8,049 nt of DNA from Nitrospirae bacterium CG1_02_44_142 (GTDB taxonomy: Bacteria; Nitrospirota; Thermodesulfovibrionia; Thermodesulfovibrionales; UBA1546): the NCBI GenBank assembly GCA_001871685.1, contig MNVK01000097.1:1-8049 (forward strand), read 5' to 3'. A program made the position numbers and the translations under genes. The notes under the pieces were generated by a model that did not search any database, had not been told where the DNA came from, and saw only the letters and a list, made by a program, of their open reading frames with translations. Below are positions 1 to 5,461 of the stretch, in pieces (position 1 is the first letter of the stretch; every line of letters starts with the position of its first letter).

Positions 1-116
1 GCGTGCAGAAGGTTTTAGTAAAAGAGAAAAATCCTTTATCACAATTCTCTTCCCGCGACCTTGATCTCATAAAAAAATCTCTCCGTCTTTTGAATAGGGC
101 ATTTTCAAAGATATAG
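1..116 (+). CDS. 3' end of an unidentified protein (partial, runs off the left edge)
   Basis: A plus-strand frame is open from the window edge to a TAG at 114-116 and gives 37 residues ending RLLNRAFSKI. The composition is that of a normal soluble protein C-terminus: mixed Lys/Arg/Asp with an amphipathic SRDLDLIKKSLRLLNRAF helix. The stop lies 10 nt from the stop of the converging SAM hydroxide adenosyltransferase gene, which is a natural convergent layout. The first two bases belong to a cut codon. No family can be recognised from 37 residues. The minus strand also has short open stretches here, but they read less like protein. Confidence 0.55.
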   Translation, partial: VQKVLVKEKNPLSQFSSRDLDLIKKSLRLLNRAFSKI

Positions 117-126
117 TCAACTCTAT

Positions 127-939
127 TTATTGTGCTGACAGTATAACCCTTACGATATCCCCTACCTTAATATCAAATACCGAAGATGCATTGCCCTTGT
201 AAGTGAAGAGTTCAAGGTATTCCGTGCTGTTTATCAAGGCATAAAGTCCTTTGTCCTGAACCTGTGAATAGTGGCTTCTAAGTTCGGTATGCCTTTCCTT
301 TATAATAATCTTTAATTTCCCTTCGGGATTGACGCCATAAAGCATGTTCAAATCCAAGGCCGTTATATTGGTTATTGCATTGCCAAAGCGGTCTATGTAA
401 ATGACTTCTCCTTCTACAGCCTTTTCTTCAGGCCGTGATGCAGACGGAAATTTAAGGGTTACATAATCGGTAATTGCTTCTCCGAAGTTTGCCGACTCTA
501 TGCCTTTTGTAAGCCAGGCGGCAGCCGGGGAAAATATATCCCTGCCGTGAAATGTCGGGCCTTTGCCGGGCATAAAATAATGCTCTGATGTAAGATGAAT
601 TACCTTAAGAGTTTCATTTTTTGAGTTGTATATCAGAGAGAACACGCCGTTATCAGGGCCTATGAAATAGGCATGGTCTGTTATGACAAGTATCGGCCTT
701 CTGCTGGACCCGACGCCGGGGTCAACAACCACAACATGGACTGTTTTAGGCGGGAAGAAACTGTGGCTCATGCCGATTGTAAGCGCAGCCTCTTTTATAT
801 TATGCGGGGTTATGCCGTGTGTAATATCTATTACCTTTGCCAGAGGGTTGATTGATAATATTACGCCTTTCATCATCCCTACAGACGGGTCTTTATAACC
901 GAAGTCGGATGTAAGGGTTATGAGCGGATTATTCTGCAC
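127..939 (-). CDS. SAM hydroxide adenosyltransferase (DUF62 family)
   Basis: This is a cytoplasmic enzyme of the fluorinase/chlorinase superfamily. Members of the DUF62 branch use water/hydroxide to cleave S-adenosylmethionine into adenosine and methionine. The 270-residue length is normal. Family blocks run in order: TSDFGYKD (10-17), VVDPGVGSSRR (71-81), FIGPDNGVFS (92-101), TFHGRDIFSPAAA (129-141) and YIDRFGNAITNI (181-192). Asp73, Arg80 and His131 have the spacing of the Asp-Arg-His set reported as conserved in archaeal members. The start is GTG at 939-937 with GGAGG (946-950) six bases upstream; the stop is TAA at 127-129. It is the last gene of the greA-pyrK-pyrD operon, 13 nt after pyrD, with its Shine-Dalgarno site just past the pyrD stop. 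The family assignment is secure. The physiological role of these enzymes is poorly defined, and the link to pyrimidine synthesis is known only from position. Confidence 0.93.
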   Translation of the reverse strand: MQNNPLITLTSDFGYKDPSVGMMKGVILSINPLAKVIDITHGITPHNIKEAALTIGMSHSFFPPKTVHVVVVDPGVGSSRRPILVITDHAYFIGPDNGVFSLIYNSKNETLKVIHLTSEHYFMPGKGPTFHGRDIFSPAAAWLTKGIESANFGEAITDYVTLKFPSASRPEEKAVEGEVIYIDRFGNAITNITALDLNMLYGVNPEGKLKIIIKERHTELRSHYSQVQDKGLYALINSTEYLELFTYKGNASSVFDIKVGDIVRVILSAQ

Positions 940-952
940 CTGACGCCTCCAT

Positions 953-1861
953 CTATATTTTTATCGCGCCTCTGAGTTCTTTTACATCCCTTATGCTGTT
1001 TTCTGCCATAAAGGATTCAATACCTTTAATTATATCAATGGTTGCGGATGGATTTACAAAATTTGCAGTTCCTATTGCGACAGATGCTGCTCCTGCAATC
1101 ATGAATTCTATGGCATCGCCGGAGTTCATTATGCCGCCCATGCCGATAACCGGTATCTTAACTGCCTTGAATGTTTCATAGACCATTCTAACGGCAATTG
1201 GTTTTATCGCGGGGCCTGACAGCCCGCCTGTTATATTTGCTATTCTCGGCCTTCTTGTTTTTATATCTATCGCCATCCCCGGTATGGTATTTATAAGCGA
1301 TACTGCCTCGCTTCCGCATTCTTCCGCTATTTTTGCAAATTCCTGAATGTATGAGACATTCGGAGAGAGCTTGGTTATAAGGACTGCGTTACTGACGCTG
1401 GCCCTTACTTTAGCGACTAATTTCTGGAGCATCTTTTTGTCTGTGCCGAAGAATATTCCGCCTTTTTTGATATTAGGGCAGGAGACATTCAGTTCAATCC
1501 CGTCTACCCCGGCATCATCAAGGATACGGGAAAGCTTCACATATTCCTGAAGAGTGTTCCCGAAGATGTTTACTATAAGTTTTGTGTCAAATTTTCTTAT
1601 ATACGGAAGTTTTGTTTTCAGGAATTCTTTAACTCCCACGTTCTGGAGCCCTATCGCATTCAGCATCCCGCATGGAGTTTCATATATTCTCGGAGCTGGA
1701 TTTCCTTCCATTGGTTTGAGAGAGAGCCCCTTTACGACAATTGCTCCGAGCTTGTTGAGGTCAACAAATTCAGAATATTCCTCGCCGTAACCGAAGGTCC
1801 CTGATGCAGTCATGACAGGGTTTTTTAGTTTCAGCCTTCCTATGTTTACAGTTAAATCCAT
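953..1861 (-). CDS. pyrD: Dihydroorotate dehydrogenase (NAD+), catalytic subunit, class 1B
   Basis: This FMN enzyme oxidises dihydroorotate to orotate in de novo pyrimidine synthesis. In class 1B it works in the cytoplasm as a PyrD2-PyrK2 complex that passes electrons to NAD+. The 302-residue TIM barrel shows MTASGTFGYG near the N-terminus, VVKGLSLKPMEGNPAPR, NAIGLQN, NVSCPN with the class-1 catalytic Cys at about residue 128 (class 2 enzymes use Ser), SLINT, the phosphate-binding stretch IGMGGIMNSGDAIEFMIAGA, and AIGTANF. An in-frame start 13 codons further up exists (1900), but ATG at 1861 is preferred: the protein then begins MDLTVNIGRLKLKNPV as homologues do, and GAGGAAATTGT precedes it. 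The gene overlaps the pyrK end by 10 nt, so translation is probably coupled. The stop is TAG at 953-955. Confidence 0.96.
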   Translation of the reverse strand: MDLTVNIGRLKLKNPVMTASGTFGYGEEYSEFVDLNKLGAIVVKGLSLKPMEGNPAPRIYETPCGMLNAIGLQNVGVKEFLKTKLPYIRKFDTKLIVNIFGNTLQEYVKLSRILDDAGVDGIELNVSCPNIKKGGIFFGTDKKMLQKLVAKVRASVSNAVLITKLSPNVSYIQEFAKIAEECGSEAVSLINTIPGMAIDIKTRRPRIANITGGLSGPAIKPIAVRMVYETFKAVKIPVIGMGGIMNSGDAIEFMIAGAASVAIGTANFVNPSATIDIIKGIESFMAENSIRDVKELRGAIKI

Positions 1862-2679
1862 ACAATTTCCTCTGCCGAAAAGACAGGCCCCTCTTTGCAT
1901 ACCCTTTTATAACCTTTCTTTGTTTTTACCGTGCATCCCAGACATGCGCCGACGCCGCATGCCATATTTTCCTCCATAGAGATATAGCCTTTGATTCCTT
2001 TTTCTGCGGCAAATTTAGAGACAGCCTCAAGCATTGGCGATGGGCCGCAGGCGTATAGCTGATGGCTGATTCCGCCTGAGGCGGATGATGGCTGATTGGC
2101 TAAAAAATTATTTAATGCGCTTATAACCGTTCCTTTCCTGCCTTCGGAGCCGTCGTCAGTGCTGATTATCAATTCCTTTTTGACAAGCCCCTTTAATTCG
2201 CTTAGCAGGAGCAGTTCATCGCTGGTCCTTGCGCCGTAGAGGAAATGAACATTCCCTGAAAGCTTCTCTGCAAGAGGGAATAGCGATGCAATTCCTGTCC
2301 CTCCCGCAATGAGAACAGGAGTAAGGTTTTTGCCGGGCTTCGGATAGCCGTTGCCTAAGGGTCCGAGCAGACTTACAGTGTCTCCCTCTTTCATCTCTTT
2401 CATTCTTTCAGTCCCTCTGCCTTTGACTCTGTAGAGAAACTGCAGTTCTTCGGAAAATCCCCCCATCCCCCCTTTACTAAAGGGGGGCGAGGGGGGATTA
2501 TATCTGAAGATACTGAAGGGACGTTTGAGTAATGGGTTGTATGAGCAGTCAGTTCCAATCATATAAAACTGGCCCGGAAGCGGACGCTGCGGAATATCAT
2601 CAGGACTCAAGACAAGCAGGTTGTGGTCTTTGTTTATAGGGGTGTTTCCTGTTATTTTTGCTCTTATGTATTTACTCAA
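1852..2679 (-). CDS. pyrK: Dihydroorotate dehydrogenase electron-transfer subunit (FAD, 2Fe-2S)
   Basis: PyrK carries electrons from PyrD FMN through a [2Fe-2S] cluster and FAD to NAD+. In the 275-residue product the flavin-binding RPFSI is at 53-57, GPLGNGY at 106-112, the nucleotide-binding GGTGIASL at 126-133, ACGP at 210-213, and the cluster ligands are Cys241, 246, 249 and 261 (C-x4-C-x2-C-x11-C). The start is TTG at 2679-2677, inside the end of greA (8-nt overlap). A TAA lies two codons upstream in frame and no ATG occurs before residue 40, so TTG is effectively forced and translation probably depends on greA. Two stretches look inserted: residues 61-75 (NPPSPPFSKGGMGGF), encoded by a 44-bp palindromic repeat, and about 195-206 (NQPSSASGGISH), encoded by a second palindrome between 11-bp direct repeats. 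Both keep the frame and all catalytic motifs, so the gene is probably functional. Confidence 0.95.
   Translation of the reverse strand: MSKYIRAKITGNTPINKDHNLLVLSPDDIPQRPLPGQFYMIGTDCSYNPLLKRPFSIFRYNPPSPPFSKGGMGGFSEELQFLYRVKGRGTERMKEMKEGDTVSLLGPLGNGYPKPGKNLTPVLIAGGTGIASLFPLAEKLSGNVHFLYGARTSDELLLLSELKGLVKKELIISTDDGSEGRKGTVISALNNFLANQPSSASGGISHQLYACGPSPMLEAVSKFAAEKGIKGYISMEENMACGVGACLGCTVKTKKGYKRVCKEGPVFSAEEIVWI
2061..2097 (-). repeat. Palindrome flanked by 11-bp direct repeats, inside pyrK
   Basis: GATGGCTGATT occurs at 2061-2071 and exactly again at 2087-2097. Between and touching them lies the perfect inverted repeat TCCGCCTGAGGCGGA (2071-2085, 7-bp arms, one-base centre). On the pyrK strand the block encodes roughly NQPSSASGGISH, in the normally short stretch just before LYACGP. 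The layout resembles a tiny insertion with a target duplication. The 26-bp period is not a multiple of three, so a single clean insertion would have needed a compensating change. Confidence 0.6.
2456..2499 (-). repeat. 44-bp palindromic repeat, copy 1, inside pyrK
   Basis: This is a near-perfect inverted repeat. Read on the pyrK strand it is AATCCCCCC, TCG, CCCCCC, TTTAGTAAA, GGGGGG, AT, GGGGGGATT. It can fold into a strong G/C-rich hairpin. In the pyrK frame it encodes NPPSPPFSKGGMGGF (residues 61-75), placed just after the RPFSI flavin motif. Aligned without gaps it matches the copy in mqnB (3698-3741) at 39 of 44 positions. Similar coding palindromes giving PPSPPFSKGG-like peptides are, to my knowledge, scattered through several anaerobic lineages. 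The mobility mechanism is not visible. Confidence 0.85.
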
Positions 2680-3145
2680 AGGTTATCTCTAATATCTCGT
2701 ATTCAATAGTTCTTGCAGGAGCCTTAATAATTGCTGTATCACCCACCTCTTTACCTATCAAGGCCCTGCCTACCGGCGAGCTTATGGATATTTTCCCCTT
2801 CTTAACATCTGCCTCATCAGGGCCTACAAGCATGAAAATGTATTCTTCATCCGCTGCTGTGTCCAGCACCTTTACCTTAGCGCCAAAAGCTGCCTTTGAT
2901 TGATTTATCTTGGAAGGGTCAATTATTTCAGATAGGGCTAATTTTGCCTTGAGTTCCTGTATCCTTCCTTCCAGGAAGGACTGTTTTTCTTTAGCAGCGT
3001 GGTATTCTGCATTTTCCGAAATATCTCCGTGTGCGCGTGCCTCTGCTATTGCCTGAATATTTTTAGGCCTCTCTACTTTCAGGAGTCTGTCAAGTTCTTC
3101 CTTAAGTTTCTGATAGCCCTCGCGCGTGATGGGAAATCTCTGCAT
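2672..3145 (-). CDS. greA: Transcription elongation factor GreA
   Basis: GreA enters the RNA polymerase secondary channel and stimulates cleavage of the backtracked RNA 3' end, rescuing stalled complexes. The 157-residue length is that of the family. The N-terminal coiled coil (about 1-75) carries the tip motif GDISENAEY at 40-48, with Asp41 and Glu44 as the acidic residues that act at the polymerase active site. The C-terminal FKBP-like domain (about 85-157) ends SPVGRALIGKEVGDTAIIKAP...YEILEI. ATG at 3145 is preceded by AAAGGAGG nine bases upstream (complement of 3155-3162). It is the first gene of the operon leading to pyrK, pyrD and the SAM enzyme, with a candidate promoter about 30-60 nt upstream. 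The last codon and stop overlap the TTG start of pyrK. Confidence 0.96.
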   Translation of the reverse strand: MQRFPITREGYQKLKEELDRLLKVERPKNIQAIAEARAHGDISENAEYHAAKEKQSFLEGRIQELKAKLALSEIIDPSKINQSKAAFGAKVKVLDTAADEEYIFMLVGPDEADVKKGKISISSPVGRALIGKEVGDTAIIKAPARTIEYEILEITFE

Positions 3146-3173
3146 TGCCGTCAGCCTCCTTTGTTTTGTTAAT

Positions 3174-3203
3174 AATCTAACACTTTTTGCTTTGTTTTTT
3201 CAA
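3174..3203 (-). promoter_or_regulatory. Candidate sigma-70 promoter for the greA operon
   Basis: On the minus strand TTGAAA (complement of 3198-3203) is followed after 18 bp by TAGATT (complement of 3174-3179), which places the transcript start just upstream of the greA Shine-Dalgarno site. The -35 matches at five of six positions and the -10 at four of six. It abuts the candidate mqnB promoter on the other strand. This is prediction from sequence only. Confidence 0.4.
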
Positions 3204-3221
3204 AAGCGCTGATGGTAAAAT
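3192..3221 (+). promoter_or_regulatory. Candidate sigma-70 promoter for mqnB
   Basis: TTGTTT (3192-3197), an 18-bp spacer and TAAAAT (3216-3221) form a plausible promoter. The transcript would begin near 3228, downstream of the ATG at 3225 but about 36 nt before the TTG at 3264. It therefore supports the later start for mqnB. The -35 boxes of this promoter and the greA promoter lie side by side on opposite strands. Confidence 0.4.
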
Positions 3222-3252
3222 CGGATGGTAGATAAAAGTTTAAATTTTGCAT

Positions 3253-3257
3253 GGAGG
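3253..3257 (+). promoter_or_regulatory. Ribosome binding site that fixes the mqnB start
   Basis: GGAGG lies six bases before TTG (3264-3266). The alternative ATG at 3225 has no Shine-Dalgarno sequence upstream, only the -10-like TAAAAT. Confidence 0.65.
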
Positions 3258-3263
3258 CAAGCT

Positions 3264-4016
3264 TTGAATAAACTTGCAGGCCTGATATCAGCAACGGAAA
3301 AAGAAAGCAGGGTTATCTTGAAAACTCTCAGGAGGATTCATGATAAAAGTTTAGCGCCGCCTGTTTATCAGGGGAAGATTGGAAAGATGAATATTGTTCA
3401 TGTCATCTCAGGCGTCGGCAAGACCAATGCCTCACACGCAGCAACCCTTCTCATTGAAAAATTTTCTCCATTCTTTGTAATAAACTTTGGGATTGGCGGC
3501 GCGTATCCATCGGCGAATCTCAGGGCAGGGGATATAGCGATTGCGGACAAGGAGATATACGGAGATGAAGGGCTGTTGCTTAAAGACGGTTTTCATGAAA
3601 CAAATAACATAGGGATTCCATTGTTAAAAAAAGGCAGGAAGAAATATTTCAATGAATTTCCGCTTGATAAAAGTCTTGTAAAAAAAGCGATGAAAGTAAT
3701 CCCTCCTCACCTCCCTTTAGTAAAGGGGGGGAGGGGGGATTATAGGATAGAAACGGGCGCATTCGTTACCGTATCTGCTGCTACCGGCACAGACAAAAGG
3801 GCAAAAGAGCTTGAAAAGAGATTCAATGCAATATGCGAAAACATGGAGGGCGCTGCTGCTGCGCATGTCTGTGCGATGTATGGAATCCCAATGCTTGAGA
3901 TTCGGGGCATAAGCAATATTGTTGAGGACAGGAACAGGGGCAAGTGGGACATAAAGAGAGCAGCGGAGAATTGCCAGAGGGCGGTGTTAGCGTTCCTTAG
4001 AGAAGGCAAAGCATAA
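3264..4016 (+). CDS. mqnB: Futalosine hydrolase
   Basis: MqnB removes hypoxanthine from futalosine to give dehypoxanthine futalosine in the futalosine route to menaquinone, so the cell probably makes menaquinone for respiration. The protein has the nucleoside phosphorylase/MTAN fold. From the TTG start (250 residues) it shows LISATEKES near the N-terminus, ISGVGKTNA (48-56), NFGIGGAY (74-81), GDIAIADKEIYGDEG (89-103), CENMEGAAAAHVC (181-193, with the substrate-binding Met-Glu), RGISNIVEDRN (204-214) and KWDI. TTG at 3264 is chosen over ATG at 3225 because of a GGAGG six bases upstream, the candidate promoter position, and the usual family N-terminus lying right after it. The ATG form would add 13 residues. 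Residues about 146-161 (IPPHLPLVKGGRGDYR) are encoded by the second 44-bp palindromic repeat and probably form a surface loop. The gene converges on the peptidase remnant 9 nt downstream. Confidence 0.9.
   Translation: MNKLAGLISATEKESRVILKTLRRIHDKSLAPPVYQGKIGKMNIVHVISGVGKTNASHAATLLIEKFSPFFVINFGIGGAYPSANLRAGDIAIADKEIYGDEGLLLKDGFHETNNIGIPLLKKGRKKYFNEFPLDKSLVKKAMKVIPPHLPLVKGGRGDYRIETGAFVTVSAATGTDKRAKELEKRFNAICENMEGAAAAHVCAMYGIPMLEIRGISNIVEDRNRGKWDIKRAAENCQRAVLAFLREGKA
3698..3741 (+). repeat. 44-bp palindromic repeat, copy 2, inside mqnB
   Basis: This is the same element as in pyrK and in the same orientation relative to its host gene. On the plus strand it reads AATCCCTCC, TCA, CCTCCC, TTTAGTAAA, GGGGGG, GA, GGGGGGATT. 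It aligns with copy 1 without gaps and has five differences. Two of these (C to T at element positions 7 and 15) fall in the left arm and still pair as G-U in RNA. It is read one base out of register from copy 1, giving IPPHLPLVKGGRGDY instead of NPPSPPFSKGGMGGF. Confidence 0.85.
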
Positions 4017-4024
4017 AATTATAA

Positions 4025-4458
4025 TCATTTTTTACCCGGCAGGAGGCTTCTGATGCCTTTTACTGCATCCTCAATCGGTGAAGTGACTGTCCTTCCTATC
4101 CCTGCAAAGACCTCTTTCTGGAATGACTCCTTCAAATCAGTCTGGAGATTATCCTGTTTTCCCCATACGTTAAAGTTTACGGCGATTTCACCTTTTTTTT
4201 CGTATGCAACCCCGAGGTTTATGTGCTCCTCAGGGCTTAACGGTTCATCAAGGATGATTCACTTTTTTTTATAAGCAGCGTCCAGAATTTTGTCTTTTCC
4301 CATGTCTTTATAAAAGCCCCTTCAGGTATGAACTTGCCTTTGTCTTTTCCTGAATTTACAATGACGCCATCCCCGTTATACCCTACAACAACCATGAAAT
4401 GATTTAATTGCACTGCCCAAAAGCCATAATCAACAAGCACAATAAGCATAGCCTGAAT
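4025..4458 (-). pseudogene. Truncated and frameshifted C39-like cysteine peptidase remnant
   Basis: From 4449 the minus strand encodes MLIVLVDYGFW, then LNHFMVVVGYNGDGVIVNSG (the His and Asn/Asp-side motifs of a C39/PA2778-type papain-fold peptidase), then WEKTKFWTLLIKK, and stops at 4237. The next frame continues the homology as DEPLSPEEHINLGVAYEKKGE, which looks like the TPR start that follows this domain in relatives, and runs to a TGA at 4025-4027. A frameshift must therefore lie in about 4237-4262, next to a run of eight A. The catalytic-Cys half is missing: a TAG sits four codons before the first Met and only 22 nt separate it from the next gene. The last 50 residues (VNFNVWGKQDNLQTDLKESF...) are not TPR-like and vaguely recall AsmA-type C-termini, so they may come from another gene. 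The peptidase remnant is fairly clear. The origin of the tail is uncertain. Confidence 0.65.
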
Positions 4459-4480
4459 CTATATTTTTTTAAGGTTCGGC

Positions 4481-4963
4481 CTAATTCTCTTTATTGCCGT
4501 GTCCGCGGCCCTTCTTTTTCTCCTTCTTGTCCTCCTTCATCTCCTTGCGTTCCTCTTTCTCCCGGTGCTTCCCTTGCTTCTTCCACTGTCCGTAAGGGAT
4601 GTGCTGTTCCTTCTCGTAGACGTTCCGGTAATCCTTTGGGACGCGGTGTACAGGGGCAGGGACATAGCGTTTATTTATGACTCCCCACGGTCCGTTGTAG
4701 GCCCTTGCACGGTACCACTGGCTCCCACGCGGAGACCACCAATACCCGTTGTAAAAGAACACGTCAAATTCCAGTTGGGGAACGAAATAGACCTGTAAAC
4801 CGGGGATCATGACCACCCCGGGGGGCTCAACTACTACGATCGGCGGGGGACCGATGTTGATGTTGACACTCACTTCCGCCAACGCTTCTTTCGTCCCTCC
4901 GAAAGCAAACAGCGCCCCGAGAAGGACGACTATCCCTAACACTCTGAAAACACTTTTACTCAT
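4481..4963 (-). CDS. Exported Trp/Tyr-rich protein with Lys/Glu tail, function unknown
   Basis: The product is 160 residues. The signal peptide is about 1-29 (hydrophobic IVVLLGALFAF, cleavage likely after EALA). A VNINIGPPPIVVVEPPGV segment follows, then a compact aromatic block about 60-95 with VYFVPQLEFDVFFYNGYWWSPRGSQWYRARAYNGPW, and a strongly charged tail (about 128-160) of Lys, Glu, Arg and His. The VNINIGPPP...VPxxxxDVFFYxGYW...WYRxxxYNGPW pattern is familiar from exported hypothetical proteins of Geobacter- and Nitrospirota-type bacteria, but no function is established. ATG at 4963 is chosen because AAGGAGG (complement of 4969-4975) lies five bases upstream and the signal peptide starts there; an in-frame ATG at 4993 would add ten residues. 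A GCGGGC-AAA-GCCCGC hairpin sits just upstream of the ribosome site. It lies between the BON lipoprotein gene and the peptidase remnant, all in the same direction. It probably acts in the periplasm or at the outer membrane. Confidence 0.85.
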   Translation of the reverse strand: MSKSVFRVLGIVVLLGALFAFGGTKEALAEVSVNINIGPPPIVVVEPPGVVMIPGLQVYFVPQLEFDVFFYNGYWWSPRGSQWYRARAYNGPWGVINKRYVPAPVHRVPKDYRNVYEKEQHIPYGQWKKQGKHREKEERKEMKEDKKEKKKGRGHGNKEN

Positions 4964-4976
4964 TTCTACCTCCTTG

Positions 4977-4991
4977 GCGGGCAAAGCCCGC
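4977..4991 (-). promoter_or_regulatory. Hairpin in the leader of the Trp/Tyr-rich protein gene
   Basis: This is a perfect 6-bp stem (GCGGGC/GCCCGC) with a three-base loop, ending two bases before the AAGGAGG of the gene at 4963. It has no T-run, so it is not a classical terminator. It could modulate access to the ribosome site or mark an mRNA end, but this is inference. Confidence 0.4.
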
Positions 4992-5053
4992 ATTGCTAAG
5001 ACTTTTCAATCAGACTCTTCACTTCCCAATGCGAATCGTTGAGAGTTTTCCAT

Positions 5054-5368
5054 CTACTTTTTCTCTTCCACCTTCAAGTTGCTCTTAACGGATTTCACGC
5101 CTTTGATTTCCCTTATCTTTTCTACTATCCGCTCTTCAGCCTTTTTGTCATGTATGAAACCCGCGAGAACAACATTTCCCTGTGTTGTCGTCACATCGAT
5201 CTTCAAATACTTGGCGTCCGGGTCTTTGACGATTATCGCATTCACTTGCGTGGTAATGCTTGAGTCATCAATGTGTTCGCCTGCCGTTCTGCCCGTCATA
5301 GAGGCGCAGCCCGAAAACAAGGCCAATCCAAAAACCATTAACACTGTCATAAAAATAAACTTTTTCAT
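5054..5368 (-). CDS. BON-domain lipoprotein (OsmY-like)
   Basis: A 104-residue lipoprotein. The N-terminus MKKFIFMTVLMVFGLALFSGC ends in a lipobox-like sequence with lipidated Cys21. A single BON domain follows at about 34-100: SSITTQVNAIIVKDPDAKYLKIDVTTTQGNVVLAGFI then AEERIVEKIREIKGVKSVKSNLKV, with the conserved glycine between strand and helix. BON domains are thought to bind phospholipid or attach to membranes and are common in envelope-stress proteins such as OsmY. ATG at 5368 is chosen over the longer frame (5434) because GGAGGAG lies a few bases upstream and the signal peptide begins there. The gene lies 93 nt downstream of the OmpA-like lipoprotein gene, and a TGCAATC/GATTGCA palindrome lies in that gap. 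Confidence 0.92.
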   Translation of the reverse strand: MKKFIFMTVLMVFGLALFSGCASMTGRTAGEHIDDSSITTQVNAIIVKDPDAKYLKIDVTTTQGNVVLAGFIHDKKAEERIVEKIREIKGVKSVKSNLKVEEKK

Positions 5369-5391
5369 TTCACTCCTCCTGTCTTTAGATG

Positions 5392-5409
5392 TGCAATCAT
5401 ACGATTGCA
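5392..5409 (-). promoter_or_regulatory. Inverted repeat upstream of the BON lipoprotein gene
   Basis: TGCAATC, four bases, GATTGCA: a perfect 7-bp inverted repeat about 24 nt upstream of the start codon. The centre is ATAC/GTAT. It has no T-run. It may be an operator or a leader hairpin; neither can be decided from sequence. Confidence 0.4.
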
Positions 5410-5461
5410 ACGTTAATGCATGTAACCAAGGCAAAGGGTTCGGATCCTTGACCTCGTGCTC

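Noticed and set aside
1..70. Minus-strand gene start (ATG at 70 with GGAGAG upstream, or GTG at 42 giving MIKDFSLLLKPSAR)
   Set aside because: Either could begin a gene continuing past the left edge, but the plus-strand frame through the same bases reads more like a protein and ends neatly 10 nt from the convergent gene. Only one is likely.
2456..2499. The pyrK palindrome as a rho-independent terminator
   Set aside because: It is within the coding frame, lacks a following T-run on the gene strand, and an almost identical copy occurs inside mqnB.
3225..3263. ATG at 3225 as the mqnB start
   Set aside because: No Shine-Dalgarno sequence, lies at the expected transcript start, and adds 13 residues ahead of the usual family N-terminus. 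Not excluded.
4408..4798. Plus-strand ORFs opposite the Trp/Tyr-rich protein gene
   Set aside because: Their Leu/Pro/Ser-rich translations are the complement of the Lys/Glu-rich coding strand, with no ribosome sites.
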